DNA of 64,000 nt from Herpetosiphon giganteus (lineage in GTDB: Bacteria > Chloroflexota > Chloroflexia > Chloroflexales > Herpetosiphonaceae): contig NZ_JAFBCZ010000003.1 in the NCBI RefSeq assembly GCF_016907925.1, forward strand, positions 124,001 through 188,000, read 5' to 3'. Below are positions 27,818-36,465 of this stretch, piece after piece. Under the pieces are notes generated by a model. That model worked only from the letters and a program-made list of their open reading frames with translations. It did no database searches and had not been told where the DNA came from. Both the position numbers and the translations under genes were made by a program. Each line of letters opens with the position of its first letter. Position 1 is the first letter of the stretch.

Positions 27818-28492
27818 ATGAAACCACTTAACCTCATTCTTTTTGGCCCCCCAGGTGCGGGGAAATCGACCCAAGCGGCCTATTTGGATAAATTAGCAGC
27901 AATCGATTCAATTTCGACTGGTCAACGTTTGCGCCAAACTGTCGAAACTGGCTCGGAATTAGGCCAAGAGGTTGCCCAAGTGATGGCCGCTGGCCGCTTG
28001 GTCGATGATACATTGATGAACAAGCTCTTGAATGAATGGCTGCTGACCATTCCCAGCGACGTTGGCGTGCTGCTCGATGGCTATCCGCGCACGTTGAGCC
28101 AAGCCCAAAGCCTTGATCAATTGATGCAAGCGATTAATCGCCCGCTTGAAGTGGTGATTGCGCTCACCCTCTCTGATGAAGAGGCAATTCGGCGCTTAAG
28201 TGGCCGCCGTATCTGCCGCATCAAGGGCCAGCCCGACCAAATTTTGCATATCAGCGACCAAGCAGCCTTAGACCAATGTCGCGCCAGCGGCGGCCAACTG
28301 ATCGAGCGCGATGATGATAAGCCAGAAACGATTAAACGCCGTTTAGCTGAATACAATGCCAAAACTGAGCCATTACTTCAATTCTACGGCGAACGCGATT
28401 TACTGATTTTGATCGATGCTGATGGCACACCAAATGAAGTTTCTGAGGCAATTGAGCAAGCCTTGCAACAACGCTTTAATGGCGCAGAGTAG
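27818..28492 (+). CDS. adk: Adenylate kinase
   Basis: 224 residues. A cytosolic enzyme interconverting AMP, ADP and ATP. The P-loop GPPGAGKST is at residues 10-18, followed by STGQRLRQ in the AMP-binding region and LLDGYPRTLSQAQSLD. The lid (about 125-160) begins RLSGRRICRIKGQP and lacks the four-cysteine zinc site of many Gram-positive forms. The middle of the lid is unusual (ILHISDQAALDQC). The final RRLAEYNAKTEPLLQFY is canonical. GAGG upstream supports ATG 27818. Confidence 0.95.
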   Translation: MKPLNLILFGPPGAGKSTQAAYLDKLAAIDSISTGQRLRQTVETGSELGQEVAQVMAAGRLVDDTLMNKLLNEWLLTIPSDVGVLLDGYPRTLSQAQSLDQLMQAINRPLEVVIALTLSDEEAIRRLSGRRICRIKGQPDQILHISDQAALDQCRASGGQLIERDDDKPETIKRRLAEYNAKTEPLLQFYGERDLLILIDADGTPNEVSEAIEQALQQRFNGAE

Positions 28493-28589
28493 CACCTAAA
28501 CATTAATATAACGCTTATTAGCTTTTATCAAAAACGTGCTACACTACATGCAGGTGCAGCAATGCACAAGCTATCAAGGAGGACTTTCA

Positions 28590-28931
28590 ATGGCCAAGCC
28601 ATTAGCAGTTAGCGATGCCGAATTTGAATCAGCAGTGATTAATTCCGATATTCCCGTTTTGGTTGATTTCTGGGCACCATGGTGTGGGCCTTGCCGCTCA
28701 ATCGCCCCAGTGCTCGAAGAATTGGCCGATGAATACCAAGGTAAATTGTTAATTGCCAAGGTAAACACCGATGAAGATAGTGGCAACGCCATGAAATTTG
28801 GGGTTCAAGGGATTCCTACCTTGATCTTCTTCCAAGGTGGTCAAGAGGTCGATCGGATTGTTGGCGCAGGCCCCAAGAAGATCTACCAAGAACGGATCGA
28901 AGCGATTCTTAACCCAGCAACCGAAGCCTAA
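28590..28931 (+). CDS. trxA: Thioredoxin
   Basis: 113 residues from ATG 28590, with AGGAGG upstream; a longer frame from 28536 would add a non-thioredoxin extension. The cytosolic disulfide reductase motif WAPWCGPC holds C32 and C35. The cis-proline loop GIPTLIFF is present. The GrdB-family selenoprotein gene downstream has its own promoter but is an obvious candidate partner, since glycine-reductase-type B proteins take part in thioredoxin-dependent chemistry. Confidence 0.95.
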   Translation: MAKPLAVSDAEFESAVINSDIPVLVDFWAPWCGPCRSIAPVLEELADEYQGKLLIAKVNTDEDSGNAMKFGVQGIPTLIFFQGGQEVDRIVGAGPKKIYQERIEAILNPATEA

Positions 28932-28952
28932 TTAGGCTTGCTCGTAAGCGAA

Positions 28953-28987
28953 AACAGTACCAATCACAACGATTGGTGCTGTTTTTT
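28953..28987 (+). terminator. trxA terminator
   Basis: A 13-bp stem (28953-28965 with 28971-28983, one G-T pair), loop ACAAC, ending in TTTTTT. It separates trxA transcription from the next gene. Confidence 0.9.
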
Positions 28988-28988
28988 A

Positions 28989-29017
28989 TTGCCCAACAAT
29001 TTTTGCCATGCTACACT
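28989..29017 (+). promoter_or_regulatory. Promoter of the GrdB-family gene
   Basis: TTGCCC (28989-28994), 17 nt, TACACT (29012-29017), placed just after the trxA terminator and 43 nt before the ATG. Confidence 0.6.
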
Positions 29018-29059
29018 GCCAACAGCACGATTACGCATTTTGATGCTTGGAGTTTGCCA

Positions 29060-29896
29060 ATGCGGCGAGCATTCAATCAACTTGGGGCTTGGTTATATCG
29101 GGCGCTGCCTGGGCTTGGCCAGCGTTGGGCCAAACGCTTTGAGGTCCAAACAGTTGAGGCCCAGATTCCATGGACGGCGCTGCATGGAACGCTGGCGCAA
29201 CAACGAATTAGTTTAATTACCACTGGCGGCGTGCATCTGCGCAGTGATCCAGCGTTTGATATGCACGATCCGCACGGCGACCCCAGCTTTCGTTTAATTC
29301 CTGCCAATGCTAAGCCCAGCGATTTGATGATTACCCACGATTATTACGATCATCGTGATGCTGATCGTGATGTGAATATCGTGCTGCCAATCAGCCATTT
29401 TCAACAGCTGGCAGTGCAGGGCACAATTCAGCACCTTGGGCCATGCTATAGCTTTATGGGTCATATTACCGACGAGCACATCGACACGTTAATCAAGCAA
29501 ACCGCGCCAACCGTTGCCCGCAATTTACGCGCTGCTGGAATTACGGCGGCAGTGCTGACCCCTGCCTGAGGCATTTGCAACCAGTCCGTGGGACTGATCG
29601 CGCGGGTTTTAGAAGCAGCTGGAATTAGTACGGTCAGCTTTTTTCTGCTGGCTGAGATCGCCCAACAGCTTGGCGTACCCCGTGGCCTAAGCGTCAAGTT
29701 TCCCTTTGGCCATGTGTTAGGCGAGCCGCATAACGTTGTTCAGCAACAACTGTTGATTAAGCATGGTTTGGATCTCTTGCTGCAGGCCAGTCAAGCGGGC
29801 ACATTCGTGCAATTGCCCTATCGTTGGAAGCGCGAAGATTGGGCTGGTTTGGCCCAAGCGCAACAGGCTGATTTAGCGCAATCAGACGCACAATAA
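29060..29896 (+). CDS. GrdB-family selenoprotein (in-frame UGA read as selenocysteine)
   Basis: 278 residues when the UGA at 29567-29569 is read as Sec170; otherwise the frame looks like two ORFs. The sequence before it (LITTGGVHLRSDPAFD, THDYYDHRDADRDVNIVLP, YSFMGHI, ITAAVLTPA) and after it (GICNQSVGLIARVLEAAGI) form one uninterrupted protein. It belongs to the glycine/sarcosine/betaine reductase selenoprotein B-like family. The redox motif becomes U-G-I-C, where relatives, as I recall, have CxxC or UxxC. A small hairpin suited to be a bacterial SECIS follows the UGA. The frame ends at TAA 29894-29896. Start ATG 29060 has GGAG 7 nt upstream. Probably a thioredoxin-linked reductase of unknown substrate. 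Confidence 0.82.
29570..29596 (+). promoter_or_regulatory. Candidate bacterial SECIS element
   Basis: After the UGA, a 12-nt linker leads to stem CAGTCC (29582-29587), loop GTG and GGACTG (29591-29596). The loop begins 18 nt after UGA and starts with G, within the usual spacing for SelB-bound SECIS hairpins. The stem also lies within the coding frame, as expected for bacteria. Folding was done by eye. Confidence 0.6.
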
Positions 29897-29955
29897 TTAC
29901 AAAAACATGGTATGATTTTGAGCCATAATCAAGCTTTTGCAACCTAATTAAATTA

Positions 29956-31473
29956 ATGCAACTGAACGGTGGCCCCACGATGGAAGAACGCGATCAAATT
30001 GATGCCAGCCTTCAGGAAAATCTCCTATCGTTTCGGATCGACACACTCACGATTTTGGTCTATTTGTGCTTGGGCTTTGGGGTATTTTGGTTTGCCATGT
30101 TGCTCACCCAAGTTACTGGCAACCCAAGTAATTATGCGCGCAGCGGCCCGCCATGGGCCTTGTTTGCGGTTGGCACAGGCGTGGCATTTTTGGGCTTGCG
30201 CTACAACAAAATTCGCTTAGCCCGTGGTGCATTCTTCTTCTCGATTGTCGGCACGCCAACCATTAGTTTATTTTTGCTGCCTGGCACAACCGCATTTATG
30301 GCCTACTCGCTGGTGCTTGCGGTCATTGTGGCTGGGATTTTGTATTCGCCACGCGCACCGTTTACCGTAGTTTGCTTAGTTATCATCATCTTTTTATCTG
30401 TCGGCTTTGCTTCAGCCACCAATGTTACCAATCATTATGGCTCGATTACCCAATTTATTACCACATTTACGCCTCCAATTGTAATCTTAATTTTGGCAGC
30501 TCTTACCAGTTGGCTCGCCACCCGCGACTTAGTGGCAACCGTCGAATGGGCCATGGAAAGCCATCGCTTGGCCGAGCGCCGCGCCGAACGCTTGCGAGTG
30601 AGCGAGGCTCGCGTAGCCCGCACGCTCTTGGAGCTTGAAGGCGCGTATGAGATGCAATCGCGCTTGAATAGCCAACTCCAAGTGTTGAATAAAGAGCTAG
30701 AAGTTGCCCGGACTGTTGCCGACGAAGCCAACACCTTGAAAACTCGCTTCTTGGCCAATATGTCGCATGAATTGCGCACCCCGCTCAATGCAATCATCAA
30801 CTTTACCCAGTTTTTGGGCAAACCCCGCTATGGCGAGCTGACGGCGCGCCAAATTGAGCTGCAAGAACGGGTGCTGGTCAATAGCGAACATCTGCTCGGG
30901 TTGATCAACGACATCTTAGACCTTTCGAAAATTGAAGCGGGACGGATGGAATTGCAGCTCGAATTGCTTGATTTACAGCCGATTTTCAATGGGGTAATGG
31001 CCACTGCGGTTGGATTGACCAAAAGCAAGGGGCTGAATCTCGAAGCAGATGTCGAGGAAGAAATTCCGCCAGTACGCGGTGATAAAGTGCGGGTACGCCA
31101 GATTTTGCTGAATTTGCTCTCCAACGCGGCCAAATTTACCGATAGCGGGGGCATTACGCTGCGCGCCTTCGAAAGTGATGGCATGGTGCAAATTTCAGTG
31201 ATTGATACCGGTGCAGGGATTCCTGCCCACGAATTGCCCTTGGTTTTTGAAGAATTTCACCAAGTTGAGCAAGCTGCTTCGGCGCAACGCCAGCAAGGCA
31301 CTGGTTTGGGCTTGCCAATTAGTCGCCACTTGGTAGAATTACAAGGCGGCACGATGTGGGCCGAAAGCCAATTTGGCAGCGGTTCGAGCTTTAGCTTTAC
31401 CCTGCCGATTGCCGAAAATCTTACGCCAGAAGTTGTGATTTTTGACCCACAGACGAAACAGACAGCGCTATGA
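29956..31473 (+). CDS. Membrane sensor histidine kinase
   Basis: 505 residues. Six hydrophobic helices (about 25-205) form a membrane sensor without a large outer domain. A coiled coil (about 205-265, ESHRLAERRAERLRV to ELEVARTVADEANT) precedes HisKA, with the phospho-accepting His in FLANMSHELRTPLNAI. The HATPase domain has N box QILLNLLSNAAKF, G1 DTGAGI and G2 GTGLGLPIS. The receiver-like gene overlaps the stop by 4 nt. The start is ATG 29956 or ATG 29980; neither has a strong ribosome site. Confidence 0.9.
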   Translation: MQLNGGPTMEERDQIDASLQENLLSFRIDTLTILVYLCLGFGVFWFAMLLTQVTGNPSNYARSGPPWALFAVGTGVAFLGLRYNKIRLARGAFFFSIVGTPTISLFLLPGTTAFMAYSLVLAVIVAGILYSPRAPFTVVCLVIIIFLSVGFASATNVTNHYGSITQFITTFTPPIVILILAALTSWLATRDLVATVEWAMESHRLAERRAERLRVSEARVARTLLELEGAYEMQSRLNSQLQVLNKELEVARTVADEANTLKTRFLANMSHELRTPLNAIINFTQFLGKPRYGELTARQIELQERVLVNSEHLLGLINDILDLSKIEAGRMELQLELLDLQPIFNGVMATAVGLTKSKGLNLEADVEEEIPPVRGDKVRVRQILLNLLSNAAKFTDSGGITLRAFESDGMVQISVIDTGAGIPAHELPLVFEEFHQVEQAASAQRQQGTGLGLPISRHLVELQGGTMWAESQFGSGSSFSFTLPIAENLTPEVVIFDPQTKQTAL

Positions 31474-31886
31474 TAGACCCAAGATTTGCCCATGTGCTGG
31501 TCGTTGAAGATCGCGATGATACGTTTTTTGTGGTGCAAGATCTGTTGCTTGCTGAAGTTGGCGTGCGTTCGTGTGTGCGGTGTCGCGATGGTCGCTCATT
31601 AATTACGATGCTTGATGCACCGACATCAGGTTTGTTTGACTTAATTTTGTATGATATTAAACGGCCTTTACGGGCAGCATTTGCCCAATTGCCCATATTA
31701 AGAGTGCATCCAAAATTAATTGGCACGCGAATTGTCGCTTTAACCGCCAATATTATGATCGATGATGTAGAACGAACGCGGAATGCTGGTTTCGATGGTT
31801 TTATTGGCATTCCGATCAATCAAGATCGTTTTCCCAACCAAATTTGGCGCATTCTACACGATGAATGGGTTTGGGAACCACGCTAG
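31470..31886 (+). CDS. Atypical response-regulator receiver protein
   Basis: 138 residues, a single CheY-like receiver without an output domain. The acidic pocket is in VVEDRDD and the phospho-acceptor candidate is the Asp in LILYDIKRP. The position normally filled by the invariant lysine before proline reads IGIPIN instead of a KP pair, so signalling chemistry may be altered. ATG overlaps the kinase stop (ATGA), indicating translational coupling and a cognate pair. Confidence 0.82.
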   Translation: MIDPRFAHVLVVEDRDDTFFVVQDLLLAEVGVRSCVRCRDGRSLITMLDAPTSGLFDLILYDIKRPLRAAFAQLPILRVHPKLIGTRIVALTANIMIDDVERTRNAGFDGFIGIPINQDRFPNQIWRILHDEWVWEPR

Positions 31887-31912
31887 CCAACCCAATAATC
31901 AGGAGCGCTTTT

Positions 31913-32656
31913 ATGCAAACAATGTGGATGCTCGCCGCAGGCGATTTGCTTACCTTTTTATTAACTTCAGCCGCGTTGTGGTGGATCACCAGCATGATTG
32001 GCTTGATGGATGAGGAAAGTGGCTATTTAGCAAGGCTTGGAGCACTGATGATCACCATTGGCGGTGCATTATCGTCGTTCAACCGCTTTAGCAAATTAAG
32101 CTCTGGGCAAAGTCTGTTTGGTTGGTCGATTGATCTGTTTCAATTTTTAACTCCAGGTTTTGTGTGTTTGGCCTACGCGCTTTGGCATGGCCAGCAAGCC
32201 TTGCAGCTACGGCGTTCGGCCCAAATTTGGCTCGCGCCAATCCTCACGATTGTTGGCATTCAGGGTTTTACGGCATTGATGCTTGGCCGCCAAGCAGGCC
32301 CAAGCAAATTTATTTTGCTGCTGAGTTTCACCAGCATTGCCACCTTTATCGTAATTGGTTTATGCATTCGCCAAGCTCGTTGGCAACGCTTGCGCACGGT
32401 CGTTTTGTTCTCAACTGCTTATCTGACGATGATTAGCAGCATGAACATTATTGCGCATAGTTTCAGCGCGCCATCTGAACTCATGGTTTCGATGGTTTTG
32501 ACCACGAATATGCTGGCGGCGCTCTTTTTTGCTGGGGCTGGCTGGATTTTGTATCAAACCACCAAACGGCGGCAACATCTGCACCGCACAATCGCCATGC
32601 TTGATGATACATTGGCCCAACCCTTATTAAATGGTCGGGCTGGGCCAATTCATTAA
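31913..32656 (+). CDS. Hypothetical seven-TM membrane protein
   Basis: 247 residues from ATG 31913, which has AGGAG upstream; a longer frame from 31865 would overlap the receiver gene. About seven membrane helices are spread through the chain, with a basic C-terminal tail (YQTTKRRQHLHRT). The topology resembles the membrane sensor half of the STAS protein at 18432-19937, but there is no signalling domain. It follows the kinase-receiver pair on the same strand and may serve the same pathway. It abuts the convergent hydrolase gene with no gap. Confidence 0.65.
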   Translation: MQTMWMLAAGDLLTFLLTSAALWWITSMIGLMDEESGYLARLGALMITIGGALSSFNRFSKLSSGQSLFGWSIDLFQFLTPGFVCLAYALWHGQQALQLRRSAQIWLAPILTIVGIQGFTALMLGRQAGPSKFILLLSFTSIATFIVIGLCIRQARWQRLRTVVLFSTAYLTMISSMNIIAHSFSAPSELMVSMVLTTNMLAALFFAGAGWILYQTTKRRQHLHRTIAMLDDTLAQPLLNGRAGPIH

Positions 32657-33484
32657 TTATAAGTGATTGCGGTCGATAAATTCGTCAATAATCCGATTAA
32701 ATTCTTGGGGCTTTTCGAGGCTGACCATATGCGCCACGTCAGGGAAGGCCACATATTGGGCATTGGTCACATGCTCGGCCAGATATTTCGCTGCTTCAAC
32801 ACAATCTGCTTCATCAAGTAGGCCAATAAAAATCAACAATGGCACTCGAATTTCGGCCAAACGGCCCATTGCTGGCGGATCTAATGGTTCGGCATCTGCC
32901 TCAACTGGTTGATTAATAAAATTCTCGTAGGTCATTGAGCGCACAGCTTCATAAACAGCATTATCGGCGCGACCTGCTGGCTGATTTGGCCCATCGGCCC
33001 AAAAGCGGGCTTCTAATTCAGCTAATAAAGCCCAATCTTTGGCTTCTTGGGCGGCTTGCATTTTGCCAATTGGCTCCACCAAATCTGGGGGAATTTCTTC
33101 TGAGCCAAAGCCACCCAAGCCGGAGCCAAGCACCACCAAGCCCTTGACACGATCGGGAAAGCTCAAGGTTGAATCAATCGCGATACTGCCACCGCGTGAA
33201 TTCCCAATCAAAATCGCCTGATCAACCTTACAATGATCAAGCACAGCCAAAAGATCTTGGCGATTGGAAAAACTGACGGCTTCGGTTTTCGAGCGGCCAA
33301 AGCCACGGGTATCATAGCGAATCACCCGATATTTGGGCGAAAAATGAGCAACTTGGGCATCCCACATACGCGAATCGGCTACCCCAGCGTGGATAAAAAC
33401 TAACGGCAAGCCACTGCCCACCGCTTCATAATACAATTCACCACCATCAACAGCGACATAGCCTGTTTCAAGCGTCTGACTCAT
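32657..33484 (-). CDS. Alpha/beta hydrolase
   Basis: 275 residues from ATG 33484 (GGAGG at 33491-33495); a start eight codons upstream is less likely. A cytosolic alpha/beta hydrolase: oxyanion motif LVFIHAG, nucleophile elbow GNSRGG (unusual Arg after Ser), acid in LDEADCVE and His in FPDVAHMVSLEKP. It resembles 3-oxoadipate enol-lactonase-type or epoxide hydrolase-like enzymes, but the substrate cannot be inferred. Convergent with the membrane protein, whose stop immediately adjoins its own. Confidence 0.82.
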   Translation of the reverse strand: MSQTLETGYVAVDGGELYYEAVGSGLPLVFIHAGVADSRMWDAQVAHFSPKYRVIRYDTRGFGRSKTEAVSFSNRQDLLAVLDHCKVDQAILIGNSRGGSIAIDSTLSFPDRVKGLVVLGSGLGGFGSEEIPPDLVEPIGKMQAAQEAKDWALLAELEARFWADGPNQPAGRADNAVYEAVRSMTYENFINQPVEADAEPLDPPAMGRLAEIRVPLLIFIGLLDEADCVEAAKYLAEHVTNAQYVAFPDVAHMVSLEKPQEFNRIIDEFIDRNHL

Positions 33485-33627
33485 CAAGAGTCCTCCACAT
33501 ACAATCAATATTAAGTTTAGTATAGCCGCACAATTGTTCGTTTTCTAGCGCCAAAAGACTGATATTTCAACCAATTTGCTAAGTTTATGGTACGATCAAG
33601 CTAGAACATTTTAGAACAGAAAGAGCT

Positions 33628-34599
33628 ATGAACGAGACAAGCGCATTGCAAACCGATCTGTTGGCGTGGTTTCAGGCCAATGGGCGCGATTTACCGTGGC
33701 GACGCACCCGCAACCCCTACTATATTTTGGTGTCGGAAACGATGCTGCAACAAACCCAAGTTGATCGGGTTATTCCCAAATATGAGGCTTTTTTGGCGCT
33801 GTTTCCCACCGTCGAAGCCTTGGCTAGCGCCTCAACCGCCGATGTCATTCGTTCGTGGCAAGGCTTGGGCTACAATCGGCGGGCGGTTAATTTGCAACGT
33901 GCAGCCCAAGCGATTGTTGCTGCTGGCTATCCCGCCGAGCCTGCTGGCTTCCCCGATACGCCCGAGGGCTTGCGCAATTTGCCAGGCATCGGCGCGTACA
34001 CCTCGGGGGCGGTGGCATGTTTTGCCTTCGAGCGTGATGTGGCGTTTCTTGATACCAATATTCGGCGCGTCGTGCGGCGCTTGTTGGTTGGCCCCGAAGA
34101 TGCGCCGCCTGAGACCAACGAACAAACATTAATTGATTATGCCAAACAACTGATTCCGCCAGGCCAAGGTTGGGCTTGGAACCAAGCAATTATGGAGTTG
34201 GGAGCTTTGATTTGCAGCGCAGCCAAGCCCCAATGTTGGCGCTGCCCGCTCAATCAGCATTGTCGGGCCTATGCGATTTGGCGCGAGGCTAATACCCAGC
34301 TCGATATGTGGCAACCGCCAGTCATCAAGCCCCGCAAAAAGGCTGCCGAACAACCATTTCATAGCTCCAACCGCTATTTTCGCGGGCGCATTATCGATGC
34401 GCTGCGGGCGCTTGAAGCGCAACAAAGCCTCGATTTGGCAAACTTGGGGCCGCAAGTAAAGCCAGATTGGCTGGGCAACGAGGCTGATCTTACCTGGCTC
34501 GCCAAGTTGGTGAGTGGCTTGGCCCAAGATGGCTTGTTAATTTGGCAACACCAGCCTGAGCATGATTTAGCGGGTTGGAGCGTGCGGCTGCCAGCCTAA
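33628..34599 (+). CDS. mutY: A/G-specific adenine glycosylase, short form
   Basis: 323 residues. A helix-hairpin-helix base-excision glycosylase with DLPWRRTRNPY at the start, catalytic Glu in SETMLQQTQVDRV, the HhH motif LPGIGAYTSGAV and Asp in FLDTN. The 4Fe-4S ligands fit C-x6-C-x2-C-x5-C (ICSAAKPQCWRCPLNQHC). After about 235 it lacks the usual NUDIX-like domain that reads 8-oxoguanine. A short winged-helix-like tail (IIDALRALEAQ...LVSGLAQDGLLIW) takes its place. It removes A opposite 8-oxoG, possibly with altered specificity. Confidence 0.9.
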   Translation: MNETSALQTDLLAWFQANGRDLPWRRTRNPYYILVSETMLQQTQVDRVIPKYEAFLALFPTVEALASASTADVIRSWQGLGYNRRAVNLQRAAQAIVAAGYPAEPAGFPDTPEGLRNLPGIGAYTSGAVACFAFERDVAFLDTNIRRVVRRLLVGPEDAPPETNEQTLIDYAKQLIPPGQGWAWNQAIMELGALICSAAKPQCWRCPLNQHCRAYAIWREANTQLDMWQPPVIKPRKKAAEQPFHSSNRYFRGRIIDALRALEAQQSLDLANLGPQVKPDWLGNEADLTWLAKLVSGLAQDGLLIWQHQPEHDLAGWSVRLPA

Positions 34600-35222
34600 G
34601 CAGGTGAAGGAGTCGCTACGATACGTTGCGAAAGTATTTCATTGATTATGGCGAAGCAGGAGTATCCTAAACCCATAAACAAACGAGGCCACGTGAAGCA
34701 CCATCACTGCTGGACACAATCGTCAGAGCAATTCTGCTCAACGAAGATGCGACGCTTCACAACCTAGTTTCAGCAAAGCCTTCACCGAAGGCAAGCAGCG
34801 TCCAAATATCGCCGTTGGTACGATTCAGCCAGTGGTTAATGCTAGGCCATTTCAACCACCTGAATCAACAACAAAGCTTGAGGGTTAGCCGTCGCAATGC
34901 CTGAACCGAGTATTCACCAGCGCTCAACTGGTTCACAAACCTGAAGCTGGGCTTACTCATTCGGTTAACTCAAGGACTTGATAGTTGCAGCGCAGTTGCT
35001 ACCAACCTTGGTAGCGTGTTGAGCTAGGATTCTCTGATTGCCGGTCTGCGGCCAAGGCCCTCCTTTCCACGATCGCTATCGTGGTGCTATTGGCCAATAT
35101 GGTGCCGGATGTTCTGGCCTTGATCGTTGACTGTTGCCGTGACTTGGCACCCCATGGATGGCGCATATTCCACCGCGCCGCCTGCTAAGCCAGCAACGGT
35201 GTAGACACCTCCTTCCGCCGCA
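34600..35222. other. Orphan intergenic region, candidate structured RNA or decayed element
   Basis: About 620 nt without a convincing gene. Hairpins include GCCTTC-acc-GAAGGC near 34785, GCTACCAA-cc-TTGGTAGC near 35000 and CCACGAT-cgct-ATCGTGG near 35070. A plus-strand terminator closes the region. A minus-strand open stretch of about 60 codons starts at the hairpin but has no start codon. I looked for RNase P RNA, tmRNA and SRP RNA signatures on both strands and saw none. Confidence 0.4.
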
Positions 35223-35261
35223 CCTTTGCCCAGCGTCCCCCTCGCTGGGCAAAGGATTTTT
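35223..35261 (+). terminator. Strong plus-strand terminator
   Basis: A perfect 13-bp stem CCTTTGCCCAGCG (35223-35235) with 35243-35255, a 7-nt loop and ATTTTT. It points rightward although the next gene is on the minus strand, implying a rightward transcript from 34600-35222 or read-through from mutY. Its T run touches the jetD stop codon. Confidence 0.85.
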
Positions 35262-36465
35262 AGCCGCCTAAAAGATCAAGTTGCTCTTGTTCAAGTTTTA
35301 TATTCTGGGTCAGCATTGCAGCAATCAAGGCTTGGCAATCGGCAAGCAATGGGTGTTGTTGGAGTTCAGTGAGGTTTTGGCGTTCTTTTTGATTCAACGC
35401 TTGTGTCGCATTGGGCATACGCTCAAAAATAGCTGGATCAGGTTGCCATAACTGAATTTGCGCAACGTGTTGGCGTAAATGAGCCAAGATGCGCAAGCCA
35501 CCTACGTCGTAATCCCCCCAATGATACCAACCGACGCTTGGCAATGCGGTTGCTAGCTTGACCAGAAATTGGCAAAGGCTTGGACTCGCAAAGCCACCTG
35601 TATAGATCAGCATCGCTTGGGGCTGACGAGCAAGCATACTATGGAAACTGGTTAAATTTTCGATTGTAATAATTTCGCTACAGCTTGAATCGAGCACCGT
35701 AGCCTGACGCAAAATTGAGCTAGGCAAACCCAAACTTGGCCGAAAATCACCCAATTCGAGGATTTTTTGATTCAAACTCAACCGGACATCACCAGCAATT
35801 AACACATATTCTGGTACTTTTTCAAGCCCAAATGCTTGTAACAAAGCGCGGTCGTCATCGCCAAACTGCTTGGCTTGGGGCGCAAATTGGCGCAAAACCC
35901 GCAAAACTGCGCTTTCTAGCTCGCTAAATCGTTTGCTCTGGCGAAGCCAACGAACACTAAATAAGCGTTCTAGCATTGGCGTTTCTAATTGAGTTAGCCC
36001 ATAAACTGCCCGTAGCAGATCGCGATTCCAAGTGAGGTCGGTTAAATCAAGTGGTTGGATTGAGCGTTGTTGAATTAATTGCTGTTCGAGCCACGCCAAC
36101 CACTCAGCAAACCACGCCTGTGGATGCTCATATTCGGCCAACAATGCGTGCAACGCCTGCTCTTGCTCAGCCAAAGGCTGGCGTTTCAATAAATGATAAA
36201 GCGGCACAGCCTCAAGCAAATCGACAGCTTCAAGCCAATTATGCTCTTCCCATTTGCGCCAATGGAGTTTAATGACCTGCGTTCGAGCCAATTCAAGCAA
36301 ACAACTATTGGTTTGTTGGCGTTCATCAACCTGCTTAGGGTCAAAATAACGCTGAAATTTAGCAGCTTTGATCTGAACGCGATTAACTCGCTGGCGATCG
36401 CGTTGCTCATGTTGGTCAAGCAATTGCTGCAAAATAGCGGTGCTAGTTTTGTTCAGATTCAGCAT
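35260..36465 (-). CDS. jetD: Wadjet nuclease subunit JetD
   Basis: 401 residues. The C-terminal half is a toprim-like domain related to the topoisomerase VI/Spo11 family, the DNA-cleaving part of Wadjet. Candidate metal ligands are Glu in IITIENLTSF (about 268) and the D-x-D in WGDYDVGGLRI (about 315). The N-terminal half is a helical arm region (DUF3322-like). Its start overlaps jetC by 23 nt. Last gene of jetABCD; it cuts circular DNA once the SMC complex has extruded it. Confidence 0.88.
   Translation of the reverse strand: MLNLNKTSTAILQQLLDQHEQRDRQRVNRVQIKAAKFQRYFDPKQVDERQQTNSCLLELARTQVIKLHWRKWEEHNWLEAVDLLEAVPLYHLLKRQPLAEQEQALHALLAEYEHPQAWFAEWLAWLEQQLIQQRSIQPLDLTDLTWNRDLLRAVYGLTQLETPMLERLFSVRWLRQSKRFSELESAVLRVLRQFAPQAKQFGDDDRALLQAFGLEKVPEYVLIAGDVRLSLNQKILELGDFRPSLGLPSSILRQATVLDSSCSEIITIENLTSFHSMLARQPQAMLIYTGGFASPSLCQFLVKLATALPSVGWYHWGDYDVGGLRILAHLRQHVAQIQLWQPDPAIFERMPNATQALNQKERQNLTELQQHPLLADCQALIAAMLTQNIKLEQEQLDLLGG

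Noticed and set aside
29567-29569. UGA as an ordinary stop with a separate gene starting at GTG 29588
   Set aside because: The conserved family runs through the UGA in the same frame, and the GTG lacks a ribosome site and lies inside the hairpin loop.
34600-35261. RNase P RNA, tmRNA or SRP RNA
   Set aside because: I found none of the conserved core segments on either strand.
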